Shown here: positions 14,450 to 23,028 of the stretch, in pieces
Layout: each line of letters begins with the position of its first letter
Numbering within the stretch: position 1 is the first letter of the stretch
Source of the DNA: Clostridia bacterium
GTDB taxonomy: Bacteria; Bacillota; Clostridia; Christensenellales; Aristaeellaceae
DNA: 39,072 nucleotides
Assembly: GCA_017410455.1 (NCBI GenBank)
Contig: JAFQQT010000066.1
Coordinates: 1 to 39,072, forward strand
Reading direction: 5' to 3'
Made by a program: the position numbers and the translations under genes
Notes under the pieces: generated by a model
What the model was told of the DNA's origin: nothing
The model's input: only the letters and a program-made list of their open reading frames with translations
Database searches by the model: none

Positions 14450-17400
14450 ATGTCCTTCACCCATCTCCACCTGCACACCGAGTACTCCCTGCTGGACGGC
14501 GCATGCCGCATCCCGAAGCTGGTTCAGCGCGTCAAGGCGCTGGGCATGGATTCGTGTGCCATCACTGACCACGGCGTGATGTACGGCTGCATTGATTTCT
14601 ATCAGGCGATGAAGGCCGAGGGCATCAAGCCCGTCATCGGCTGCGAGGTCTACGTCTGCCGCGACCGCACGGACAAGACGACCGCCCAGCGCGAATACAG
14701 CCATCTCATCCTTCTGTGCGAGAACAACCGGGGCTACGAGAACCTGATGCACCTGGTCAGCGAGGGCTTCCTCACCGGCTATTACTACAAGCCCCGCATC
14801 GACTATGACCTCATCCGCCGGCACAGCGAGGGCCTCATCTGCCTGTCCGCCTGCCTGTCCGGCGATTTGCCCAAGCTCCTGCTGGACGAGCGGCACGAGG
14901 AGGCAGTTGCCTACGTCCGCGAAATGCAGGACATCTTCGGCAAGGAGAATTTCTTCATCGAGATCATGGATCACGGCATCCGCGAGGAGAAGCTGGTGCT
15001 GCCCCGCCTCATCGCCCTGGCGCGGGAGATGGACGTGAAGCTGGTGGCGACCAACGACTGCCACTATCTGGAGGAAAAGGACGCCGACGCCCAGGAAGTG
15101 CTCATGTGCATCCAGACCGGCAAAACCCTGGAAGACGAGCACCGCATGAAGATGGAGACCCGCCAGCTCTACGTCAAGTCCGAGGAGGAGATGCGCCAGC
15201 TGTTCCGCGCCTGCCCGGACGCGGTGGACAACACCACCCTCATTGCCGGACGCTGCAACGTGGAATTCGAGTTTGGCGTGACCCGCCTGCCCGCCTACCC
15301 TGTGGAGACGGGCGAGACCCCGCTGGAGATGCTCACCCGCCTGTGCCTTGCGGGTATCCGCCGCCTGTATCCCGACGCGAAGGCCCCCGAGGGCGATTTC
15401 CCCGGCGACGAGCCCTACACCCGCCTCTCCTACGAGCTGGGCGTGATCTCCGGCATGGGCTATGTGGATTACTTCCTCATCGTCTGGGACTTCATCAATT
15501 ATGCCAAACAGAACGGCATCATGGTCGGCCCGGGCCGCGGCTCCGGCGCAGGCTCCATCGTGGCGTACTCCCTGGGCATCACGATGCTCGACCCACTGAA
15601 GTACCAGCTGCTGTTCGAGCGCTTCCTGAACCCGGAGCGCGTGTCCATGCCCGATATCGACGTGGACTTCTGCTACGAGCGCCGCCAGGAGGTCATCGAC
15701 TACGTGGCCCGCAAATACGGCGCGGATCACGTCAGCCAGATCATCACCTTCGGCACCATGGCCGCCAAGGGCGTGGTGCGCGACGTGGGCCGCGTGCTGG
15801 GCATGTCCTACGCGGAGACGGACGCGGTGGCGAAGGCCATCCCCTTCGACCTGGGCATGACGCTGGAGAAGGCGCTGAAGCTCTCCCCCATGCTCAAAAG
15901 CATGTACGAGTCGGACGAGAGCGTCACCCGCCTCATCGACACCGCCATGACCCTGGAGGGCATGCCCCGCCATGCCTCCACCCACGCAGCGGGTGTGCTG
16001 ATCACCGGCAAGCCCGTGGTGGAGTTCGTGCCCCTGCAGCGCAATGACGAGGTCATCACCACGCAATATCCCATGGGCACCATCGAGCAGCTGGGTCTGC
16101 TGAAGATGGACTTCCTGGGCCTGCGGACGCTCACCGTCATCCGGGACGCGCTGGACATGATGCGCGAAATGGGGGTAGACATGACCCCCGAGGAGATCCC
16201 CATGGACGACGCGGCGGTGTACGAGATGATCTCCGCCGGCGATACCGACGGCGTGTTCCAGCTGGAAGGCGGCGGCATGCGCACCTTCCTGACCAACATG
16301 AAGCCCGGTAACTTCGAGGACATCATCGCCGCCATTTCCCTCTACCGCCCCGGCCCCATGGAATCCATTCCCCGCTACATCGAGGGCAAGCACAACCCTG
16401 CCTCCGTACATTATGAAACGGAGAAATTGAGGCCCATCCTGGACGTCACCTACGGCTGCATGGTGTACCAGGAGCAGGTGATGCAGATCGTGCGCGACCT
16501 GGCGGGCTATTCCTACGGCCGCAGCGACCTGGTGCGCCGCGCGATGGCGAAGAAGAAGCACAAGATCATGATGCAGGAGCGCGAGTACTTCGTCCACGGC
16601 AAGGTGAACGAGGACGGCTCCATCGACGTGCCCGGATGCGTGCGCAACGGCGTGCCGGAGGCCGTCGCCAACAAGATCTACGACGACATGACCGCCTTCG
16701 CGTCCTACGCGTTCAATAAATCCCACGCGGCGGCTTACGCCGTGGTCGCCGTGCAGACCGGCTGGCTCAAGAAGCACCATCCCGTGCCCTTCATGGCCGC
16801 CATCCTCAACTCCGTCTACGGCAACTCCGGCAAGATCGCCGGGTACATCCAGTACTGCCGCAGCCAGGGCATTCAGGTGCTGCCGCCGGACGTGAACCGC
16901 TCCGGCTGGAAGTTCACCGTTGTCTCGGCCAGCCCCGCTAAAAGCGGTGCTGGCTACGCGGCGTCTTCGCAAGCGAATACACCGCTAGTCGGCGCTGACA
17001 CGCCTCCCTCGGGCCGCGCACCCGCCACGGGCGGGCTGTGCATCCTCTTCGGCCTGGGCGCGGTGAAGGGTGTGGGCGCGGGCGCGGTGGACGCCATCAT
17101 GCGCGAGCGCGAGAACGGCCCCTTCAAGGACATCTTCGACTTCTGCTCCCGCATCGATACCGCCGAATGCAACAAGCGCGTGGTGGAAAGCCTCATCAAG
17201 GCCGGCGCCTTCGACTATACCGGCGCGAACCGCCCGCAGATGCTGGCTGTGTTCGAGTCCGCCATGGACGCGGCCATCAGCCGGCGCAAATCCAACGTGG
17301 ACGGACAGCTTTCCCTGTTCGACATGGCCTTCGGCGATTCCGCTCCCGTCATCGAAGAAACCCGTGAGCTGCCCCGCCTACCAGACTTCCCCTCCCGGCA

Positions 17401-18190
17401 GAAGCTGGCCATGGAGAAGGAGATTTCCGGCGTGTACATCACCGGTCACCCCCTGGACGATTACCGCGAGCTGCTGCGCAAATTCCCCTTCACCACCGCC
17501 CAGCTGGAGGGTCTGGAGGAGCGGGATGACCATGGCCTGGAAATGGACGGCATGTTTGTGGAGATGGCCGGTATCCTCACCGAGGTCAAGGGCAAGGCCA
17601 CCAAAAAGGGCGCCTACATGGGCTTCATCACCCTGGAAGACCTGACCGGCCAGATCGAGTGCCTGGTGTTTCCCAAGGTGTATGAGCGCTATCAGGGCAT
17701 GATGGCTCCGGACGACCTGGTCGTCCTCAGCGGCAAGCTCTCCATCCGCGAGGAGGAGGCCCCCAAGCTCCTGGTGGACCGCCTCACCCCCCTGGAAAGC
17801 TGGGAGGAGGAGAGCAAAAACGCCGCGAGCCACCCGTCCCGCATCGCCGTCCGTAACCGTGTCCCCGCTTCCGCGAGGGCCACTGACCAGATTCCAAATC
17901 CCCCCGTTCCTCACCGCCAGCCCGCCGCACCGCAGAAAACCGACGCGCAGCTGGCCAGCGAGGCCCCGCGCAAGCTCTTCATCCAGCTGGAGCGCCCCCG
18001 CATGGACGAGGCTGTCCATCACCTCTCCCTCCACCCGGGCAGCATCCCCGTGTACCTGCACGTCCCGGCAGAAAAGCTGACCTTCCTGCTGCCGCGCATC
18101 CAGTGGTGCGACGGAAGCGAGGGCTGCCTGTCCCGGCTTGTGAAGGCATTCGGCGAGGCCAATGTCAAAATCGTGGAAAAGAAGGCATAA
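14450..18190 (+). CDS. dnaE: DNA polymerase III alpha subunit (DnaE), with in-frame palindromic element
   Basis: Replicative or lesion-tolerant C-family polymerase, 1246 aa. N-terminal PHP domain (THLHLHTEYSLLDGACR, residues 4-20), palm aspartates in MPDIDVDF (about 400-407) and KMDFLGLRTL (about 552), fingers with YQEQVMQI and AFNKSHAAAYA, then an OB-fold (ITLEDLTGQIECLVFP, about 1062-1077) and a C-terminal tail. Start is ATG with GGAGG at 14437-14441; the frame is open far upstream only because of the antisense of the neighbour. Residues 826-862 come from a 111-bp palindromic element placed just before the conserved LFGLGAVKGVG block, where relatives have a short turn. A Pro/Ala-rich linker at about 1125-1165 also looks expanded. 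GtrA follows after one base. Confidence 0.95.
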   Translation: MSFTHLHLHTEYSLLDGACRIPKLVQRVKALGMDSCAITDHGVMYGCIDFYQAMKAEGIKPVIGCEVYVCRDRTDKTTAQREYSHLILLCENNRGYENLMHLVSEGFLTGYYYKPRIDYDLIRRHSEGLICLSACLSGDLPKLLLDERHEEAVAYVREMQDIFGKENFFIEIMDHGIREEKLVLPRLIALAREMDVKLVATNDCHYLEEKDADAQEVLMCIQTGKTLEDEHRMKMETRQLYVKSEEEMRQLFRACPDAVDNTTLIAGRCNVEFEFGVTRLPAYPVETGETPLEMLTRLCLAGIRRLYPDAKAPEGDFPGDEPYTRLSYELGVISGMGYVDYFLIVWDFINYAKQNGIMVGPGRGSGAGSIVAYSLGITMLDPLKYQLLFERFLNPERVSMPDIDVDFCYERRQEVIDYVARKYGADHVSQIITFGTMAAKGVVRDVGRVLGMSYAETDAVAKAIPFDLGMTLEKALKLSPMLKSMYESDESVTRLIDTAMTLEGMPRHASTHAAGVLITGKPVVEFVPLQRNDEVITTQYPMGTIEQLGLLKMDFLGLRTLTVIRDALDMMREMGVDMTPEEIPMDDAAVYEMISAGDTDGVFQLEGGGMRTFLTNMKPGNFEDIIAAISLYRPGPMESIPRYIEGKHNPASVHYETEKLRPILDVTYGCMVYQEQVMQIVRDLAGYSYGRSDLVRRAMAKKKHKIMMQEREYFVHGKVNEDGSIDVPGCVRNGVPEAVANKIYDDMTAFASYAFNKSHAAAYAVVAVQTGWLKKHHPVPFMAAILNSVYGNSGKIAGYIQYCRSQGIQVLPPDVNRSGWKFTVVSASPAKSGAGYAASSQANTPLVGADTPPSGRAPATGGLCILFGLGAVKGVGAGAVDAIMRERENGPFKDIFDFCSRIDTAECNKRVVESLIKAGAFDYTGANRPQMLAVFESAMDAAISRRKSNVDGQLSLFDMAFGDSAPVIEETRELPRLPDFPSRQKLAMEKEISGVYITGHPLDDYRELLRKFPFTTAQLEGLEERDDHGLEMDGMFVEMAGILTEVKGKATKKGAYMGFITLEDLTGQIECLVFPKVYERYQGMMAPDDLVVLSGKLSIREEEAPKLLVDRLTPLESWEEESKNAASHPSRIAVRNRVPASARATDQIPNPPVPHRQPAAPQKTDAQLASEAPRKLFIQLERPRMDEAVHHLSLHPGSIPVYLHVPAEKLTFLLPRIQWCDGSEGCLSRLVKAFGEANVKIVEKKA
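16925..17035 (+). repeat. Diverged three-hairpin palindromic element inside dnaE
   Basis: CCGCT-AAA-AGCGG (16935-16947), GTCTTCGC-AA-GCGAATAC (16963-16980, one mismatch) and GGCG...CGCC (16991-17004), plus CCCGCC-ACG-GGCGGG at 17021-17035. The linker GCTGGCTACGC and the later CCGCTAGTCGG match the other copies. Length is 111 bp, 37 codons, no stop in the dnaE frame. Confidence 0.8.
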
Positions 18191-18191
18191 T

Positions 18192-18620
18192 GTGAGCAAC
18201 CGACTGAAAGAGATCCTCCGCTTTATCCTCACCGGCGGCGTCTGTACCGTCATTGAGTACGCCGCGCTGTACGTCCTCAAAGCCTGGCTGGGCTGGGACG
18301 TGCTGATCGCGACGCCCATCTCCTTCCTCATCAGCGTCTTTTTCAACTACCTCCTGTGCGTCAAGTGGGTCTTTTCCGGCGCCAAGGAGGGTTCCCGCGC
18401 CGCGCAGCTGGGCTTTGTCGTCACCAGCGGCATGGGCTTCTTCCTCAACTGGGGCATCATGTGGGTGCTGACGGCCCTCTTCGGCGAGGACGCGGCCCTT
18501 GTGACCATCTTCGGCTTCACCCTGCAGGTGTGGATGGTCAACAAGGTCATCGCCACCGGCCTGGTGATGGTGTGGAACTACTTCACCAAGCGCTGGCTGC
18601 TCAAGGGGGACGCTGCATGA
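18192..18620 (+). CDS. GtrA-family membrane protein
   Basis: 142-aa protein with four membrane segments (about ILRFILTGGVCTVIEYAALY, LIATPISFLISVFFNYLL, LGFVVTSGMGFFLNWGIMWV, and IFGFTLQVWMVNKVIATGL). The FNY and RF..GG patterns match GtrA/DPMS-type proteins, thought to flip polyprenyl-linked sugars or anchor glycosyltransferases. The start is GTG one base after the dnaE stop, with GAAGG about nine bases upstream. It overlaps the following HAD gene by four bases. Linking to dnaE is positional; no shared function is evident. Confidence 0.85.
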   Translation: MSNRLKEILRFILTGGVCTVIEYAALYVLKAWLGWDVLIATPISFLISVFFNYLLCVKWVFSGAKEGSRAAQLGFVVTSGMGFFLNWGIMWVLTALFGEDAALVTIFGFTLQVWMVNKVIATGLVMVWNYFTKRWLLKGDAA

Positions 18621-19252
18621 AAAAGCCCGTCATCTTCTTCGACTGGGACGGCACCCTCTGCGACAGCATGGCGCTGTGCATCCACGAAAACCGCATGGCG
18701 CTGGAGCGCCTGGGCCTCCCCGCCGTGCCGGAAGCGACCCTGCGCGCCTGCAACGGCCCCACCTTTGAGGAAGCCGCGCCCATCCTGGGCGTCCCGGCAG
18801 ACCGCCTGACGGAGTACTGCCGCGTCCGTCTGGAATGCGCGCTGTCCCTGGTGCCGCAGGTCAACCGCCTCTTCCCCGGCGCAAAGGAGCTGCTGATGGC
18901 CCTTACGCCCCACGCGGAGATGTGCATCGTCTCCAACGGCACCGCGCCCTATTTGACCCTGTGCAAGGACGTTTTCGGCCTCCACGGCGTGTTCCTGCGC
19001 ACCGTCACCAGCCACCCGGAGCGCACGAAGACATCAAATTTAGCCCTGCTGCTGGCCGACCTGCAGCCCGAACGCGCCGTCATGGTGGGCGACCGCCTGG
19101 GCGACATCCGCGCCGGACGGGACAACAGTCTGCCGACCATCGCCGCCTGCTTCGGCTACGGCAGCGAGGATGAGTACGCCCAGGCCGACATGCGCGCCGG
19201 GAGCATGCAGGAGCTGCAGCAGATGCTGCTGGACTTCTGCCAAAGGAAATAA
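18617..19252 (+). CDS. HAD-family phosphatase (phosphoglycolate-phosphatase-like)
   Basis: 211-aa cytoplasmic hydrolase. Motif I is FFDWDGTLCDS (nucleophile Asp9, acid/base Asp11), motif II VSNGT, motif III Lys in the ERTKTSN stretch, motif IV VGDRLGDI. A helical cap follows motif I as in PGP/pyrophosphatase-type HADs. Substrate not assignable. The ATG overlaps the gtrA TGA (ATGA) and AAGGGGG is just upstream. Last gene of the dnaE unit; no strong terminator is visible before the next promoter. Confidence 0.85.
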   Translation: MKKPVIFFDWDGTLCDSMALCIHENRMALERLGLPAVPEATLRACNGPTFEEAAPILGVPADRLTEYCRVRLECALSLVPQVNRLFPGAKELLMALTPHAEMCIVSNGTAPYLTLCKDVFGLHGVFLRTVTSHPERTKTSNLALLLADLQPERAVMVGDRLGDIRAGRDNSLPTIAACFGYGSEDEYAQADMRAGSMQELQQMLLDFCQRK

Positions 19253-19254
19253 CC

Positions 19255-19283
19255 TTGCATTCCTGCCGCCGATCTGCTATAAT
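19255..19283 (+). promoter_or_regulatory. Sigma-A promoter of the two small genes
   Basis: TTGCAT (19255-19260), 17-base spacer, TATAAT (19278-19283). It begins three bases after the HAD stop. Confidence 0.8.
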
Positions 19284-19324
19284 CCGGATAGCAATCATCA
19301 GTTCTCGCACAGGAGGTAAACATC

Positions 19325-19618
19325 ATGAATCCAGGCTTTCTCCCCCTCCTTCTGATCGGTACTGCCATATACGCTGTGGTATACATCTTCGTCCGCAGGA
19401 AGCAGGAGTTCGGCTTCATCGCGAAGCTGGCCGCTGCTGCGATTGCCGGCGCACTCTGGTACTGCGTCGCCTACGCGGTCCTGGCTGACGTCAACGCAGT
19501 TACCATCATTCTGGGCGTCCTGCTCTCGGTGGTTCTGGCTTTTGCGGACGGCGTCCTCTGCCCCATCGTCCAGTACATCGGCAGGATGTTCCTCGATTAC
19601 TTCCGCACCGGCCGCTGA
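19325..19618 (+). CDS. Small membrane protein of unknown function
   Basis: 97 aa with three hydrophobic segments (about residues 4-23, 34-54 and 57-80) and a basic C terminus (DYFRTGR). AGGAGG lies six bases before ATG. No family recognised. It shares a promoter with the CFI-box gene 41 bases downstream. Confidence 0.65.
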   Translation: MNPGFLPLLLIGTAIYAVVYIFVRRKQEFGFIAKLAAAAIAGALWYCVAYAVLADVNAVTIILGVLLSVVLAFADGVLCPIVQYIGRMFLDYFRTGR

Positions 19619-19659
19619 TCACATTCCGATCACACATCATTGCAAAGGAGGATCCCCCC

Positions 19660-20139
19660 ATGAGCTGCCCCTACTACCACTGGGATCACGGTTACGCCTG
19701 CAAAAAGACGGGCAAGAACGTCAGTGACGACACCTACAACAAGTACTGCCGCTACGGCATCTACGATTACCAGGACTGCCCCGTTTACAAGCACGAAAAC
19801 GACGGCGGCGGCGCCAACTGCTTCCTGACCAGCGCCTGCGTGGAGGCCAGGGGCCTGCCGGATGACTGCCACGAGCTGACCACCCTGCGCCGCTTCCGCG
19901 ATGAGTGGCTGGCCCATGCCGAGTGCGGCCAGTGCACCATCGCCCGCTACTACGAGATCGCCCCCACCATCGTGGAGCAGATCAAGGCTCAGCCCGACGC
20001 GATGGCCATCTTCGAGCAGATCTACACCGACCTGGTGCTGCCCTGCGTCGCCCTGATCGAAAAGGGCGAGAACGAGGCCTGCCGCGCAATGTATCAGGCC
20101 TACGTGGAGATGCTGCAGCAGCAGTATCCGGGCGCATAA
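19660..20139 (+). CDS. Cys-rich protein with CFI-box-like motif
   Basis: 159-aa cytoplasmic protein. Residues 3-40 hold spaced cysteines (CPYYHWDHGYAC, YCRYGIYDYQDC) that could bind a metal. NCFLTSACVEARGLPDDCHE (about 53-72) followed by LTTLRRFRDEWLA matches the CFI-box pattern (Cys-hydrophobic pair, T-A-C, then a conserved L..LR.FRD), a C-terminal domain of unknown role found in stress and toxin-related proteins. AAGGAGG eight bases before ATG gives a strong ribosome site. A terminator follows. Function unknown. Confidence 0.75.
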   Translation: MSCPYYHWDHGYACKKTGKNVSDDTYNKYCRYGIYDYQDCPVYKHENDGGGANCFLTSACVEARGLPDDCHELTTLRRFRDEWLAHAECGQCTIARYYEIAPTIVEQIKAQPDAMAIFEQIYTDLVLPCVALIEKGENEACRAMYQAYVEMLQQQYPGA

Positions 20140-20151
20140 CCATCGCAACAC

Positions 20152-20197
20152 AAGAGCGACCCCGCCATTCCCGGCAGGGCCGCTCTCATTTGTTTTT
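20152..20197. terminator. Bidirectional terminator
   Basis: AGAGCG (20153-20158) pairs with CGCTCT (20181-20186) around an inner GC-rich stem, then CATTTGTTTTTT on +. It separates the CFI-box gene from the convergent lipoprotein gene. Confidence 0.8.
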
Positions 20198-20710
20198 TCA
20201 CCGACTGTATTCGTTGCACTCCCCGTGCAGCCAGACGTCGTTTTCCCTGATCTTAAGCATATACCATGTACCCACGGGGCCGCGGTTCATATCATAGTCC
20301 ACGCCATCCGTGCGTTCCCGGCGGGAAAAGCCTGCCAGCTCTGCCGCCAGCGCTGCATCCAGCTCCGCCAGCAATGCAGCCTTCTCCTCTGAAGCGAAGG
20401 TGATGGTGAATTCAATCAGCACCGTCCCGCGCCAGTCGGGCGCAAACTTCAGCCGGACAGCGGCCGGATGCCCCTGCACGTGGACGTTCTCATATGTCAG
20501 CCATGTGTAGGTCAGATCGTTCATGCCGGTAATCTGTTCTTCTCCATCTGGTTCTCCCAGCACAGCCTTTGCCTGCGCCGCAGACATGCCGAACTCAATG
20601 CCCGGCAGAAGCGCCGCAGATTCCCGGTAAACGCTGCAGGCCGTGCTGGCCAGGCCAACCGCCGCCAGCAGGGCGCACAACAGCAGCCTCCGGATCCATT
20701 TCACGCACAT
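20198..20710 (-). CDS. Small lipoprotein, BamE/SmpA-like pattern
   Basis: 170 aa with signal peptide and likely lipidated Cys25 (VGLASTACSVY). The mature part begins with GIEFGMSAAQAKAVLGEP, the GMS..QV...LG.P pattern seen in many BamE/SmpA-like surface lipoproteins, and continues as a beta-rich domain (TVLIEFTITFASEE). Function unknown. AAAGGAG is three bases before ATG but nine before an in-frame GTG at 20704 (MKWIRRLLL), which may be the real start. It lies behind the terminator of the next - strand gene, so it has its own promoter or read-through. Confidence 0.65.
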   Translation of the reverse strand: MCVKWIRRLLLCALLAAVGLASTACSVYRESAALLPGIEFGMSAAQAKAVLGEPDGEEQITGMNDLTYTWLTYENVHVQGHPAAVRLKFAPDWRGTVLIEFTITFASEEKAALLAELDAALAAELAGFSRRERTDGVDYDMNRGPVGTWYMLKIRENDVWLHGECNEYSR

Positions 20711-20770
20711 CAGCTCCTTTCACCGGTACATTTCGTGCCAGGAAAGGGCTTCTCCTGCTACCAAATGTAA

Positions 20771-20806
20771 CAAATGGCTGCCCGAAACAGACCGGACAGC
20801 CATTTG
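20771..20806 (-). terminator. Terminator of the exported-protein gene
   Basis: Perfect ten-bp stem CAAATGGCTG (20771-20780) with CAGCCATTTG (20797-20806); on the - strand followed by TTACATTT. Confidence 0.8.
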
Positions 20807-20820
20807 CTGCAATTCATCCA

Positions 20821-21480
20821 TCAGTCGTCGTAGCGGATGCCCTTTTGATGCAGCACGCGCTCCACATCGTCGTCGGTCACCACGTCGCCGTAGGTCTCGC
20901 GCATCTCCGCCTTGTAGGCGTGGTCGGCAAACAGCCAGCCGCTGCGGCCCTCGCGCCAGTCATCGACGTCGTCCCACTCTCCCTCGTGCCACTCATCGTC
21001 CAGCAGCAGCCAGGCAGCGAACCCGCCGGGCAGGCCATTCTCCTGGGCGATGCGGTGGACGTCCGCTTCCGTCAGGCCCCGGCGGATGGTGCGGCGCGCC
21101 TCATTGGCAGCCTTGTCCCGCCCGGTCTCCGGCATGGACAGGAAGAGGCTCAGGGTCGCATCATCCGTGCCCTGCAGGCGGAGGGCAGCGGCGATGGCCT
21201 CGTACCAGCCGTAGCGGGCCATGTCGATGGGCAGCTGATTCCCGTGGGCGAAGGCCATCAGCTCCTGCGCCGTCACGGCGGTCAGCTCCGCCAGCGGGAT
21301 CGCCTCGCCGTTCATCGCCCGGGCCAGGACGGAGCCGTCCTGCACGCCCACGATGCCCCAGTAGGCCTCCATCTCCAGCCGGTCCTCCTCGTCCGCCATC
21401 GCCGCGGCGGGGATCGTCAGCGCCAGCACCAGCAACGCCAGCACCAGCATGCGCACTTTGTTCATCAGCTTGTTCCTCAT
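20821..21480 (-). CDS. Exported protein of unknown function
   Basis: 219 aa. Signal peptide (MRNKLMNKVRMLVLALLVLA, then LTIPAAAMADEED) likely cleaved after AMA. The mature part is acidic and helical, with one repeated-looking theme (VTAQELMAFAHGNQLP; LTEADVHRIAQENGLP), suggesting two related 30-residue helical units. No enzymatic motif. AAAGGAG lies eight bases before ATG. A promoter (TATAAT, 21514-21509) and terminator frame it as a single-gene transcript divergent from the M16 peptidase. Confidence 0.65.
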   Translation of the reverse strand: MRNKLMNKVRMLVLALLVLALTIPAAAMADEEDRLEMEAYWGIVGVQDGSVLARAMNGEAIPLAELTAVTAQELMAFAHGNQLPIDMARYGWYEAIAAALRLQGTDDATLSLFLSMPETGRDKAANEARRTIRRGLTEADVHRIAQENGLPGGFAAWLLLDDEWHEGEWDDVDDWREGRSGWLFADHAYKAEMRETYGDVVTDDDVERVLHQKGIRYDD

Positions 21481-21508
21481 GGGGTCATCTCCTTTCTTTG
21501 CTGTCCTT

Positions 21509-21537
21509 ATTATAACACACTTTCCTACTATATAAAC
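21509..21537 (-). promoter_or_regulatory. Sigma-A promoter of the exported-protein gene
   Basis: TATAAT (21514-21509) with a weak GTTTAT (21537-21532) 17 bases upstream on the - strand. Confidence 0.6.
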
Positions 21538-21574
21538 ATGTTTTCTGTGACATATATGTAAATTCTCCGCCCTC

Positions 21575-21603
21575 TTGCAAGGCGGGGCAAAATCCTGTAT
21601 AAT
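21575..21603 (+). promoter_or_regulatory. Sigma-A promoter of the M16 peptidase gene
   Basis: TTGCAA (21575-21580), 17-base spacer, TATAAT (21598-21603). The start of transcription near 21610 makes the ATGs at 21615 and 21618 almost leaderless and favours ATG 21642. Confidence 0.8.
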
Positions 21604-21641
21604 AGAAGGAACGAATGATGACGATAAGGGAGATGACGTCC

Positions 21642-22925
21642 ATGTCCGCCATCCGCGAACACGAGCTGCAAAACGGAATGACGCTGCTGTGCTGGCAGCA
21701 GAAGCACCTGCATGGCATCTGCTTCGGCCTGTACCTCAAGGGCGGCCCCATCTATGAGACGGAGGAGTCCCAGGGCGTGAGCCACCTGCTGGAGCACCTG
21801 TGCTTCCGCGCGCTGGGTGGCCTGAGCCACGATGCGCTGCAGAAGGAGCTCAACCGCATGGGCACGGAGCTGGACGGCATGACCGCCGCCGAGGCCCTGG
21901 CCTTCCACATGACGGTGCTGCCCCGGCATTTCGACGCCGCGCTGGACCTGTTCACCCGCTTCTTTGCCCGCACGCCCTGGACGGCCGATCAGATCGCCCG
22001 GGAAAAGCAGGTGGTGCTGCGGCAGATCGAGCAGCAGGAGGCCGATTTCGACACTGCCGTGGACGAAAGCTGGCGCATGACGCCCGGCGGCGTGTTCCCC
22101 CGCATGGGCACGGCGGAAGCCATCGCCGCGATGGACGAATTCACCATCTTCAACTGGCAGCAGCTGATCTTCCAGCCGCAGAACGCCTGCCTGGTGCTGG
22201 CCGGCAACTTCTCCGACGGCATGGAGGACGCGGCCATCGAGGCCCTGTCCGAGCTGACCAACAGCAGCGACGAGCCGCCCTTTGAGCAGCCGGTGCCCCT
22301 GGGCTTCACCCTGCGCGACGCCGAAAGCGACCTCATCATGGACGAAGAGGGCGGACAGGCCTGCGTCCACCTCGCCTTCGACGTGGATAACGACGCCGTG
22401 CCGCTGCTCAGCGCGCAGGTGCTGGACATGGCCACCGGCGGCGGCTGCGACAGCCTGCTCTTCCAGGCTCTCCGGGAGGACGAGGCCCTCGTGGCGGAGA
22501 TCGAGAGCTTCCTGCAGGAAACCGGCGCATTCCGCCGCCTGGTGATCCGCTGGGACGTGCGCCAGGAGTACCTCATCGAGAGCCTGCGCAAGGTGTTCGC
22601 CTACCTGCGCCGCCTGACGGTCTACATCCGCCCCGCCCGCCTGGAGCAGGCCCGGGCGATGTTTGCCACGGCCAACACCCTCGTGCAGGACAGCGTCACT
22701 GAGCTCAACGAGCTGGCCGGATGGGCCTGGGTCAGCGGGGACGTATCCGCCGCCGACCCGGACGCGCAGAGCATCCAGCTGGCCGACATGACCCCCGAGG
22801 ACCTGCTGGACGCGGCACAGACCATCTTCAAGCCCGCCAACCTGACCATCTCCATCCAGCGGGATCCCGCCCTGGTCCCCGGCGACCTGCGCCCCCTGCT
22901 GGCCAGCCTGCGCGACGTGCTGTAA
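21642..22925 (+). CDS. M16-family zinc metallopeptidase-like protein
   Basis: 427 aa, cytoplasmic, no signal peptide. The inverted zinc motif HLLEH (in GVSHLLEHLCF) with a downstream acidic QQEADFDTAVDE gives the M16 (pitrilysin/processing peptidase) active site; the second half is the matching inactive-type domain. Start taken at ATG 21642, which has AAGGGAG nine bases upstream and lies a suitable distance from the promoter; earlier ATGs at 21615 and 21618 would add nine or eight residues. A second M16 peptidase is at 35181-36461 but sequence similarity is modest. Its peptide substrate is unknown. Terminator at 22935-22975. Confidence 0.85.
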   Translation: MSAIREHELQNGMTLLCWQQKHLHGICFGLYLKGGPIYETEESQGVSHLLEHLCFRALGGLSHDALQKELNRMGTELDGMTAAEALAFHMTVLPRHFDAALDLFTRFFARTPWTADQIAREKQVVLRQIEQQEADFDTAVDESWRMTPGGVFPRMGTAEAIAAMDEFTIFNWQQLIFQPQNACLVLAGNFSDGMEDAAIEALSELTNSSDEPPFEQPVPLGFTLRDAESDLIMDEEGGQACVHLAFDVDNDAVPLLSAQVLDMATGGGCDSLLFQALREDEALVAEIESFLQETGAFRRLVIRWDVRQEYLIESLRKVFAYLRRLTVYIRPARLEQARAMFATANTLVQDSVTELNELAGWAWVSGDVSAADPDAQSIQLADMTPEDLLDAAQTIFKPANLTISIQRDPALVPGDLRPLLASLRDVL

Positions 22926-22934
22926 CGCATTTTC

Positions 22935-22975
22935 CCGCCTCCTTCTGCCCCACAGCGCGGAGGGGGCGGTTTTCC
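22935..22975 (+). terminator. Terminator after the M16 gene
   Basis: CCGCCTCC pairs with GGAGG..GGCGG (small bulge) over a loop of about 16 bases, followed by TTTTCCTTCC. Confidence 0.7.
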
Positions 22976-23028
22976 TTCCCCATCGGTTGATCACGCGGCC
23001 TGCCCCGCAGCGCCAGAAAGGAGTCCCC

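Noticed and set aside
14417-16972. 851-codon open frame antisense to dnaE
   Set aside because: His/Gly/Val-rich shadow translation; no start signals.
17818-17945. Third intragenic palindromic element (dnaE C-terminal linker)
   Set aside because: The linker is Pro/Ala rich and may be expanded, but I could not find the hairpins or linkers of the family.
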